From Methanolobus vulcani (GTDB taxonomy: Archaea > Halobacteriota > Methanosarcinia > Methanosarcinales > Methanosarcinaceae): 64,000 nucleotides of DNA. The notes beneath the pieces were generated by a model that saw only the letters and a program-made list of their open reading frames with translations, was not told the origin of the DNA and ran no database searches. The position numbers and the translations under genes were made by a program. Shown one piece after another: positions 1 to 7,489 of the stretch (position 1 is its first letter; each line of letters begins with the position of its first letter). Location of the stretch: positions 186,001-250,000 of the forward strand of contig NZ_VIAQ01000019.1 of the NCBI RefSeq assembly GCF_006546655.1, written 5' to 3'.

Positions 1-80
1 CCTGATACGAATACAGCAAGGACAAGTGCAATCACAAGAAATAAAGTAGAAGCTAATTTAATTGTCTTTGTGTGATTCAC
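1..80 (-). CDS. N-terminus of a secreted or lipoprotein precursor, cut by the window edge
   Basis: Reading leftward from a GTG at 80, 26 codons are open to the window edge. They encode a short basic start (NHTKTIK) followed by a hydrophobic stretch ending in FVSG, which is a secretion signal. The FVSG end is like the lipobox of the lipoprotein at 5761-6624, where a Cys follows, so lipid attachment is possible but the next residue lies outside the window. An AGGTGG ribosome site lies 4 nt upstream of the GTG. An overlapping ATG reads directly into TGA and cannot be the start. A TATA-rich stretch at about 121-145 is placed for its promoter. The mature function cannot be read here. Confidence 0.6.
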   Translation of the reverse strand, partial: MNHTKTIKLASTLFLVIALVLAVFVS

Positions 81-192
81 ATTACCACCTATAATAATGT
101 TAGATAATTTGTTTGCATGAGCCTATATATTATATATATTTCTACAATCCGCAAGATATATACCCTAATGAGGATAATGATGAGATTATATT

Positions 193-206
193 TGCCCAAC
201 TGGGCA
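193..206. promoter_or_regulatory. Inverted repeat TGCCCA-AC-TGGGCA in front of the HTH gene
   Basis: A perfect 6-bp inverted repeat with a 2-nt centre lies just downstream of TATA-like sequences at 152-164 and 183-192 and about 25 nt before the HTH gene. The position suits an operator, perhaps for autoregulation by the regulator itself. This is inferred from position and symmetry only. Confidence 0.4.
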
Positions 207-229
207 GCTGATATGCAGGGGGATAAAGA

Positions 230-751
230 ATAAGCACTGTAGATAAGATAATAGATGCTGTTTTTGAATCTGATGACGATTTTAGGAGAATCCTTTCTAC
301 TACTATAAAAGAAGACTTGAATTTGAATATGGCGGAATTCGCTGAGCAAGCTGGCGTTCCTGCCAGTACACTCTATAAAATCATGTCAGGAAAAAGAGAA
401 CCTAATGTCAAGACATTGAGACAAATTATCAAAACAGTAAAAAGACTGGAAGGTTCGGAAAAGGGAGAATTCATTGCGGTAATCGCTGCAAGACCGGTAC
501 TTGACAACATAAGTGAAACTAAAAGAAAAATATGCGGAAACCTTTGCACTATTAGAGAGTATTCTGCGACTTCCATGGAAGAAGCTATTATTGCAGCTGT
601 GCGTGCCGAAAGAGATGGAGCAAAAGCCCTTGTATGTGCACCTATAGTAAGCCCTACAGTAGAAAAAATACTGAGGATACCTGTTGCAACCATTATGCCA
701 AAGAACAGTCTCTTTGATGCTATCGAACTTGTAGCTAAGAAAATTAGCTAA
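230..751 (+). CDS. XRE-type HTH transcriptional regulator with a C-terminal sensor-like domain; start codon abnormal
   Basis: The protein has a lambda-repressor-like helix-turn-helix (NMAEFAEQAGVPASTLYKIM and the following KREPN turn) and a C-terminal domain of about 85 residues (GAKALVCAP, then VEKILRIPVATIMP) that resembles effector domains of archaeal regulators. It is probably a cytoplasmic DNA-binding protein. The frame is open and looks coding from 227 (ISTVDKIIDAVFESDDDF), but there is no ATG, GTG or TTG before a TTG at 317, which sits almost inside the HTH. I start it at ATA 230, about 7 nt after GGGGG. Other readings are the TTG at 317, or an ATG at 213 joined by a one-base indel in the A run at 225-227. 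The exact regulon is unknown. Confidence 0.7.
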   Translation: MSTVDKIIDAVFESDDDFRRILSTTIKEDLNLNMAEFAEQAGVPASTLYKIMSGKREPNVKTLRQIIKTVKRLEGSEKGEFIAVIAARPVLDNISETKRKICGNLCTIREYSATSMEEAIIAAVRAERDGAKALVCAPIVSPTVEKILRIPVATIMPKNSLFDAIELVAKKIS

Positions 752-807
752 CTCAGAGCATAACAAGATTTAAAACTAAAAATAAAAAAGGTAAAAAGAG
801 TTATCGG

Positions 808-3800
808 TTATTTCCCGATCAACTCTTTAACTGCTTCTATTGCTTCAGCAGCCTTTGCCTGTGCTATTTCTACTGTCCATCCACCTGCTGTGAACAAATA
901 TGCGGCTCCACCTACAGCTGCAAGACCAATTGCTCCAAGTACATACCAGATAGTACCGGATTTCTCAAAAACCTCATAGGTTGTTGTAAGATCTCCCACC
1001 TGAACCTCATAGGTGCCAGGTTCTTCTTCTTCGTGAGTGAACTCAACAGTTGTAGAATCACCAATGGAAAGTGTTATTGTCTGAGAATCTACAACTACGT
1101 CATTTACAGCAAGTGTAACATTGTAGGAACCTTCGGCAGTACCTGTGTTAGTAACATCAGCAGTGATTGTTGCTTCCTGTCCCTGTTTTATCTCTTCGGG
1201 GAGTATTTCCAGGTTGCTGAAGTCGAATTCTGCAGCCAGTTCATTTACTTTGAAATCAATCTCTGCATCATTCATGCCAGACTTTGTAGCCCCAATTGTG
1301 TGAGTTCCTGCTTCAGTTGAAGTATAAGTGACACTTCCATCACTATCAGTAGTACCTATTGAACTACCATCAAATGTCACTGATGCACCTGATATAGCAT
1401 CGCCACCTATTGAAGCCAAGACATAGATCGTCATTGATGAACCCTCGTACACATCATCTGGAGATACTTCAATGCTCATGGCACGGGTCTCATCATCCTC
1501 GTCGATGACCTCGATGTCCTCTGAACCTGTTGTATAACCTGACTTTACAGCAGTTATTTCAAATTCTCCTGCCTCTGAAGGTGAATATTCATAAGTACCG
1601 TCATCATCTGTGGTTCCAAGAGTTGTACCATCCAGTTTAATGGTTGCATCGGCAATGGTTGCACCACGTGCAGTTACAGTTATCGTAACGTCATCTCCCA
1701 TGGCAACTGTAGAATCACTAAGCTCAATATTTAAAGTGTAGGATGTTGAACTTGTTTCTTCAACGTAGGGATAATACCTGAGTGTACTTGAATCTGCAAC
1801 CATTATTCCTACTTCACCCATCAGTGTGATATCCTTGTCTTTGCTAAGAGAGATAGAATCCTCGTTCTCCATTACAATTGAAGTGTCACTGAAACTTGTA
1901 ATTTCCATTTCATCGTAACTATCTCCATCTTCAAGTTCAAGATAGTCATCAGATATCTGGAATATACCCTCTATGAAAACAGCATTGGATTCTCTACCAG
2001 AGAAGACATTGTTGAAGTGAACTATTATGATAGGAACATCGTCAGCATCGCCAAGATCTTCTTTATAGACGTAATCGGAATTTGCATCGATGACATCAGT
2101 ATCAACCTCATCACCATCCTTAGTCAGTACGATAAGAACACTATCACCATTGATATCTACTTCGTCTATCTCAAGAGCATAGCCCTCTTCAAGTTCAAGT
2201 GAATTACCAGAGAATATTGAAACTTCATCATCATCGTCAATCAGAACCTTAGAAAGCATACCGTTTGATAGCAGACTTACTTCATCAACAACAGTATCGT
2301 CTTCGTAACCTGCAAAGTACTTTTCAGCCATAAATCCAATTACATTGAATGTTCCCCAACTGGAATATTCGAAATCAACCGAATCAGCTGTGCTTGTATA
2401 TACGAGGTCACCATCATCGATTGTCCTTCCGGAAATTTTAGTCAGCTCAAGTGTTTCTGTCTGTATACCTTCATCGATATCATAATAGAATCCTTCAAAG
2501 TTCAGAGGAGTCCATGTAAGAAGATCACTTTCTTCGGCAACAGTACCACGGAGCTCGTATGTTCCAGGCTCTGACATATCCACGTATGGAGCAAATCTGA
2601 GATCACTATTATCAGCAACTATCAGGTTAATACTGCCCATCAGATTGATGTCATTTCCTTTAGAAAGAGAAACGGTACCATCGTTCTCCATTTCAATCAG
2701 GTCATCACTGATAGAAGTGATTTCCATTTCACCAAAACTCTCTCCATCATCGAGATCTTCATAGTCCTCTGAAATCTGGAATATACCATCTAAGAAAACA
2801 GCATTGGATTCTATACCGGAGAATACCCTGTTTACATGCACAGCGACTATAACAACATCATCTGCATCTCCAAGGTCGTCTTTGTAGATATAATCATCAC
2901 CACTTTCTACGACTCCAGAGTCCAGATCATCACCATCTTTTGTGAGAGTTACGTATACACTGTCCCCATTAACATCGACTTCAACAATATTGAGTTCATA
3001 TCCTTCTTCGAGTTCAAGTGAGGAACCCGAATATATTCTCTCTTCATCATCACTATCAATGAGAACCTTTGATAATTGACCGGAAGACATCATACTTACT
3101 TCGTCAGCATCGTCGATGTCTGTATCATCTGTATAGCCTGCAAAGTATTTCTCTGCCATAAATCCAATTACCTGATATGATCCCCAATCCGAGTACTCGA
3201 AATCAGTCTCAACAGGACGTGTCTGATAAACAATGTCACCTTCACCAAGTGAACGGTCGATATTATAGATTGTCATGTTCTCGGAACTTAAACCGGATTC
3301 AAGATCGTAGAAGAATCCTGAGAAAGACTTTGCATCCCAGATATATTTATCCTCTGACTGGTTTGCATTCTCGTCCCAAATCCTGTCACCGGTGTAATAG
3401 GTCTTTGAATACACTGTGATGGTTGTTGCATCAGTTGTGTCGTCTCCGTCACCATTTGTAGCCTTCAGAGTCACATTGTAAGTTCCAACTGTATCGAATG
3501 TGTGTATTGGATGTTGCTCTGTTGAAGTCTCACTGTCACCAAAATCCCAGTACCATTCATCTGGACTATTGGTAGAGGTATCGTTAAACATTACAGTTAA
3601 CGAAACGGTACCTTCAGTTACATTTGTGTCAAAAGATGCAACTGGTGGATTGGATGAGGAAGAAGCTGCATTTGTTTCCACGGTATTATTTATCCAGTCA
3701 CCGATATTATTAGAGGTATCAAATGTCCTAATACTTATTTTATAAGAAGTGGATTCACTGAGCCCAGTGGCATTGTAAGAATCATCACTGCTGGAAAGAT

Positions 3801-4566
3801 TTATTTGGAAGACACCATCAAGATAGATCATAGTACCATCAAAATCAGAATCTCCAGGATTGGTCCAGCTCCACTCAATCCAACTGTCACCTTTTGAATT
3901 ACCCGTCACTGTTACAGAATCGGGAGCAGTTGTATCTGATCCACTTGACGCATTTGTTTCCACGGTATTATTTATCCAGTCACCGATATTATCAGAGGTA
4001 TCAAATGTCCTAATACTTATTTTATAAGAAGTGGATTCACTGAGCCCAGTGGCATTGTAAGAATCATCACTGCTGGAAAGATTTATTTGGAAGACACCAT
4101 CTAAATAAATCATGGTACCATCAAAATCAGAATCAATAGGATTGGTCCAGCTCCACTCAATCCAAGTGTCACCTTTTGAAGTACCTGTCACTGTTACAGA
4201 ATCGGGAGCAGTTGTATCTCCTGCTGCAGCAGTCTCAGCTGTATCATTGGCCCATGAAGCAGGGTCACTCTCTCCTGTTAAATTTGTTGTAATAGTACTT
4301 ATTTTATGAGAAGTTGACTCTGAAAATCCAGTAGCATTGTAGAATTCTGTAGAATTATCCAGAGTAATTACATATGAATCATCAATGTAAATGTCTATTT
4401 CGTTGAAATCAGCGTCACCAGGGTTATTCCATTCCCAATAAATCCAACTAGAACCAGTAGAACTTGCACCAAGACCTGTTACCGGACCGGGCAAACCTAA
4501 TGCCAGACCAGTAAGCAGTATGAAAATTAGTGAACTAGATATAATAAATTTAAGCTTATTTCGCAT
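808..4566 (-). CDS. S-layer-type surface protein with Fn3-like, PKD and Ig-like domains
   Basis: This 1252-residue exported protein has a signal peptide (about residues 1-24). Three fibronectin-III-like repeats follow (about 28-305), then a PKD domain (about 310-390; WYWDFGDSETST). Two copies of the Methanosarcina S-layer domain (DUF1608 type; both contain FYYD/FFYDL and GFMAEKYFAGY) span about 395-945. Carboxypeptidase-regulatory-like Ig domains and a CARDB-like domain come next, then a transmembrane helix near 1200-1220 and a short amphipathic tail. It is very acidic and rich in Ser, Thr and Asn, with many N-glycosylation sequons, as expected for a cell-envelope protein anchored at its C-terminus. 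A strong ribosome site (AAGGAAGG) precedes the ATG. The DUF1608 pair suggests it is an S-layer component or S-layer-linked adhesin; which of these cannot be told. Confidence 0.9.
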   Translation of the reverse strand: MRNKLKFIISSSLIFILLTGLALGLPGPVTGLGASSTGSSWIYWEWNNPGDADFNEIDIYIDDSYVITLDNSTEFYNATGFSESTSHKISTITTNLTGESDPASWANDTAETAAAGDTTAPDSVTVTGTSKGDTWIEWSWTNPIDSDFDGTMIYLDGVFQINLSSSDDSYNATGLSESTSYKISIRTFDTSDNIGDWINNTVETNASSGSDTTAPDSVTVTGNSKGDSWIEWSWTNPGDSDFDGTMIYLDGVFQINLSSSDDSYNATGLSESTSYKISIRTFDTSNNIGDWINNTVETNAASSSSNPPVASFDTNVTEGTVSLTVMFNDTSTNSPDEWYWDFGDSETSTEQHPIHTFDTVGTYNVTLKATNGDGDDTTDATTITVYSKTYYTGDRIWDENANQSEDKYIWDAKSFSGFFYDLESGLSSENMTIYNIDRSLGEGDIVYQTRPVETDFEYSDWGSYQVIGFMAEKYFAGYTDDTDIDDADEVSMMSSGQLSKVLIDSDDEERIYSGSSLELEEGYELNIVEVDVNGDSVYVTLTKDGDDLDSGVVESGDDYIYKDDLGDADDVVIVAVHVNRVFSGIESNAVFLDGIFQISEDYEDLDDGESFGEMEITSISDDLIEMENDGTVSLSKGNDINLMGSINLIVADNSDLRFAPYVDMSEPGTYELRGTVAEESDLLTWTPLNFEGFYYDIDEGIQTETLELTKISGRTIDDGDLVYTSTADSVDFEYSSWGTFNVIGFMAEKYFAGYEDDTVVDEVSLLSNGMLSKVLIDDDDEVSIFSGNSLELEEGYALEIDEVDINGDSVLIVLTKDGDEVDTDVIDANSDYVYKEDLGDADDVPIIIVHFNNVFSGRESNAVFIEGIFQISDDYLELEDGDSYDEMEITSFSDTSIVMENEDSISLSKDKDITLMGEVGIMVADSSTLRYYPYVEETSSTSYTLNIELSDSTVAMGDDVTITVTARGATIADATIKLDGTTLGTTDDDGTYEYSPSEAGEFEITAVKSGYTTGSEDIEVIDEDDETRAMSIEVSPDDVYEGSSMTIYVLASIGGDAISGASVTFDGSSIGTTDSDGSVTYTSTEAGTHTIGATKSGMNDAEIDFKVNELAAEFDFSNLEILPEEIKQGQEATITADVTNTGTAEGSYNVTLAVNDVVVDSQTITLSIGDSTTVEFTHEEEEPGTYEVQVGDLTTTYEVFEKSGTIWYVLGAIGLAAVGGAAYLFTAGGWTVEIAQAKAAEAIEAVKELIGK
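3668..4219. repeat. Tandem 282-bp near-identical repeat inside the surface protein gene
   Basis: The segments 3668-3937 and 3950-4219 differ at only a few bases and are offset by 282 bp (94 codons). They encode the second and third Fn3-like domains. The first Fn3-like repeat, near 4240-4480, is clearly diverged. Near identity at DNA level points to a recent duplication or ongoing gene conversion. Confidence 0.9.
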
Positions 4567-4632
4567 TCTAAACCTTCCTTAAATCTTAAATTAAACTGTA
4601 TGATTAAATATCGTAAACTAATCCTGCCTAAT

Positions 4633-5625
4633 CTAATTCCCCAATTGCAGATAACCTTTTCGATTTATCGTCAGGTTTTCTCCGCTATAGCACCTAAGGA
4701 CAGTACCAACTTCCCGGTCAACTACATTTCCTATAACATTTAAATAACATACGCTTTGGGCCACCTCCAGCATATCAGGAGAAACTGTGCAAAGTAGCTC
4801 AAAATCACCACCTGTATAAAGTGCAAAATCAGTAAGCTCTGAGCGTTCAGTCGTTACAAAATCTGCGATTTCCTGCTGCATAGGGAGAGAATCCTCATTA
4901 ATTGTGAAACCTACAGTATTAAGGTTAGCAAGGTCGTGAAGTGACATTGCCAGCCCATCACTTGTGTCCATCATGCTAGTCACGGCACCTGTACGGGCAA
5001 GTTCCTGAGCTTCATTCACCCGGGGAATCGGTTCAAGAAGCCTATTCATTAGACTATCAGGAATATCTATATTATTTTCAAGGGCATGCAGTGCAGCTCC
5101 GGCAGAACCTGCAAAACCAGTCACACAGATAAAATCACCAGGCTTTGCACCCCTTCGTGTCAAAAGTTCCGATTTGCTTACTTTTCCAAGAGCTGTGCCG
5201 GTGATGGTAAGTTCATCATGGGTGTCAATATCACCACCTATAACAGAAGTTCCACAAAATTTTGCACAATCATTCATTCCTCTTGAAATCTCATCAACAA
5301 ATGAAAGATCAGTATCTTTAGAAAAACCCATAGCTGAGAGAAAACCTATCGGCCTGGCACCCATTGATGCAACATCACTGAAATTAACAGCAGCAGACAT
5401 CCATCCAATCTGCCACGGAGTCATGCAAAGAGGAAAATCTGTTTTGCGGTGCAACATGTCCGTTGTTATCACCATATACTCATTTTCAGAAATATCGACA
5501 ACGGCGCAGTCATCAGGCCCTGCACCCAAAGGAACATCAGGATTATAAACTGAACCGAAAACACCGGATAAACGACTTATCAGAGGACGTTCACCAAGTT
5601 CGGATACGGAAATAGGATCATTCAT
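4633..5625 (-). CDS. thiL: Thiamine-monophosphate kinase
   Basis: ThiL phosphorylates thiamine monophosphate to thiamine pyrophosphate with ATP, the last step of cofactor synthesis. The 330-residue protein has the AIR-synthase/ThiL fold with the N-terminal GAGPDDCAVV motif, the DMLHRKTDFP segment, VNFSDVASMGARPIGFL (the conserved Asp/Ala-Met-Gly region), GGD and MDTSDGLAMSL. Length matches the family. It is the same superfamily as PurM at 26464-27468, but GPDD and the MDTSDGL region fix it as ThiL. It ends 66 nt before the S-layer-like gene on the same strand, which seems to have its own ribosome site and leader. TPP made here would also serve the ComDE decarboxylase encoded later in the window. 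Confidence 0.95.
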   Translation of the reverse strand: MNDPISVSELGERPLISRLSGVFGSVYNPDVPLGAGPDDCAVVDISENEYMVITTDMLHRKTDFPLCMTPWQIGWMSAAVNFSDVASMGARPIGFLSAMGFSKDTDLSFVDEISRGMNDCAKFCGTSVIGGDIDTHDELTITGTALGKVSKSELLTRRGAKPGDFICVTGFAGSAGAALHALENNIDIPDSLMNRLLEPIPRVNEAQELARTGAVTSMMDTSDGLAMSLHDLANLNTVGFTINEDSLPMQQEIADFVTTERSELTDFALYTGGDFELLCTVSPDMLEVAQSVCYLNVIGNVVDREVGTVLRCYSGENLTINRKGYLQLGN

Positions 5626-5760
5626 AGTATCTGCTATTTTAACGTGCTATATATAACTACTTGACTAAGATGAGTTGTTTAAAACTTAATACTCAAAACT
5701 GAAAAATTAGTTTTGCTGGCAGTTGAATACCAGCTTAAAACAAAAGTCCGACTAAAAAAT

Positions 5761-6624
5761 CTATCTTCTAATCCTCCTTTTGATAAACAGACCAGCTCCA
5801 CCAAAGAATATCAAAACAATCACCAGTGGCAGCAAATAGCCAACTAATATTATCAAGGCATTGACCATTGATATGAAACCATTTACCGATTCAGATACTG
5901 CATCCCTTATACCCCATGAACGGGTTATTGGCCTTGGTTCGGTCACATAGATATTAATTGTTGAAAACTCAATCCTATCATCAAGATAATTGAGCCTTCC
6001 TGTAAGACTCTCTATCTCACCACGAACCCTTTCAAGTTCCTTTTCAACTGCCAGGACATCCTCAACGGTTTCAGTCATATTAAGGATTTCCTGAAGACGA
6101 GTCTCCTGTCTTTCAAGATTATCCAGACGTGCACTCACATCAATATACTCTTCTGTAACATCCTGTGCACTTACACTCTTACCTGTCACTTCACCCAGTT
6201 CAGCTACATCCTCAAGGAAAGATGAGTATTCGGACTCAGGAATCCTGACAGTGATGTATCCGTTTTTGCCTTCGTATGAATCATAATATGAATCGTAGAT
6301 AGAGGAACTGGATACATATCCACCTGAAGCTACCGCCATTTTAGAGATTTCATCAACACCTTTAGCCGCATCACTAACCTGTATTGTCATGTCCACAGTG
6401 GTTATTGTCTTACGATCAACTGAATCAGTTGAAGCATCTCCATAGTCAGTATATCCGGACTCATCCATAACAGCGTTTCTTGCATATGAATCATCATAAT
6501 CTTCAACAGCCATGTAATCAGCAGACTGCACAGAGGATTCTTTATAGCTGCTCGCACAGCCAGATACAAAAGTAGCTGCAAGTAAAATAATTAGTACTGC
6601 AATGCTACTGAATTTTGCATTCAT
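5761..6624 (-). CDS. DUF4349-family membrane lipoprotein
   Basis: A 287-residue protein with a lipobox signal (FVSGCASS, Cys at about 23), an extracellular DUF4349 domain (about 75-245) containing a coiled-coil segment (YIDVSARLDNLERQETRLQEIL and the following VEKELERVRGEIESL), and a C-terminal transmembrane helix (about 255-280) ending in RRRIRR. It is probably tethered at both ends, with the central domain outside the cell. DUF4349 has no known biochemical role and occurs widely in bacteria and in Methanosarcina. It stands alone between thiL and the nrd operon. A GC stem at 5715-5734 may end its transcript. Confidence 0.85.
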   Translation of the reverse strand: MNAKFSSIAVLIILLAATFVSGCASSYKESSVQSADYMAVEDYDDSYARNAVMDESGYTDYGDASTDSVDRKTITTVDMTIQVSDAAKGVDEISKMAVASGGYVSSSSIYDSYYDSYEGKNGYITVRIPESEYSSFLEDVAELGEVTGKSVSAQDVTEEYIDVSARLDNLERQETRLQEILNMTETVEDVLAVEKELERVRGEIESLTGRLNYLDDRIEFSTINIYVTEPRPITRSWGIRDAVSESVNGFISMVNALIILVGYLLPLVIVLIFFGGAGLFIKRRIRR

Positions 6625-6690
6625 TTAATCACACCTTTTTAAAGTATAATTAAATGATTGACAGGAAAGTATTAAAAAATTGTTTAAACT

Positions 6691-7479
6691 TCAATCTGAT
6701 TCGAAGTTAAGCCGTTCGTTGCCTTTCTCTTTTGTTCTGACATATATATTGTCAAGGAATTCATGGGCAACATCCGCAAGCTCAATAAGTTCATCCCTGC
6801 TTAACGGCTTTATATCCCGGAGCGATTCCATCATTGCATTTTCTCCAAAACCCTGCTGGAGGACATAAACAGGTTCACGACTACCGGTAAGTTCATAAAT
6901 TGATTTTGCAATTTCCGAGACTTCATCGGAACTTCCCATGAAATCCCTTATGATTGTTGTTCTCAGTTCGAGTTCAAGATTCTTTTCCAGAGCAAGATTA
7001 ATGGATTCACAAACTCTTTCAACCACGTTTTGTGGATCAATATGAATGTCACTATAATCCATACACCCGATTGCCTTTGCATACTTTTCAGCATCACTTA
7101 GCGGAGCTTTCACATCGATGAAGAATTTGTCCACAAGCCCTTCTTTGATCAGTTCGGCCATTACATGAGGATAATAGCCGTTGGTATGGATGCCGACGAG
7201 CAGACCTATCTTTTTGACGTATTTTGCAAGATGGATCACAGCATCCTTTTGCATCAGAGGCTCTCCGCCTGAGAAAACCACGCTGCTGACAAAAGGCCGG
7301 GACTCCTTCATCTCTGCTTCAAGTACGGAAGCTTCCACCATGTTGCTTTCAAAAAGAAGCTCATGGTTCTGGCAATAAGGACACCTGTAAGGACATCCTC
7401 GTAAAAAGAAGACGATTGACACCTTTCCGTGCCAATCTACTGTTGATATGGGAACAGTGTTCCCATAATTTACTTTCAT
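6691..7479 (-). CDS. nrdG: Anaerobic ribonucleoside-triphosphate reductase activating protein
   Basis: Radical SAM enzyme that creates the glycyl radical on NrdD. The SAM-cluster motif CPYRCPYC is at residues 29-36 (C29, C33, C36), followed by the GGEPLMQ SAM-binding segment and HTNGYYP. The length (262 residues) fits the archaeal pyruvate-formate-lyase-activase-like form rather than the shorter E. coli NrdG. It starts only 10 nt after the nrdD stop on the same strand, so it is co-transcribed and its partner is NrdD. Assignment to NrdD rather than to another glycyl-radical enzyme rests on that neighbour. Confidence 0.92.
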   Translation of the reverse strand: MKVNYGNTVPISTVDWHGKVSIVFFLRGCPYRCPYCQNHELLFESNMVEASVLEAEMKESRPFVSSVVFSGGEPLMQKDAVIHLAKYVKKIGLLVGIHTNGYYPHVMAELIKEGLVDKFFIDVKAPLSDAEKYAKAIGCMDYSDIHIDPQNVVERVCESINLALEKNLELELRTTIIRDFMGSSDEVSEIAKSIYELTGSREPVYVLQQGFGENAMMESLRDIKPLSRDELIELADVAHEFLDNIYVRTKEKGNERLNFESD

Positions 7480-7489
7480 ATTCCCAGAT

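Noticed and set aside
2000-3200. Long similar blocks in the surface protein gene that could suggest an inserted element
   Set aside because: They encode two copies of the S-layer domain in frame; there are no transposase genes or terminal repeats.
5715-5734. GC stem GCTGG/CCAGC as a terminator of the DUF4349 gene
   Set aside because: The stem has a 10-nt loop and no T tract directly after it on the minus strand, so it is too weak for a separate entry.
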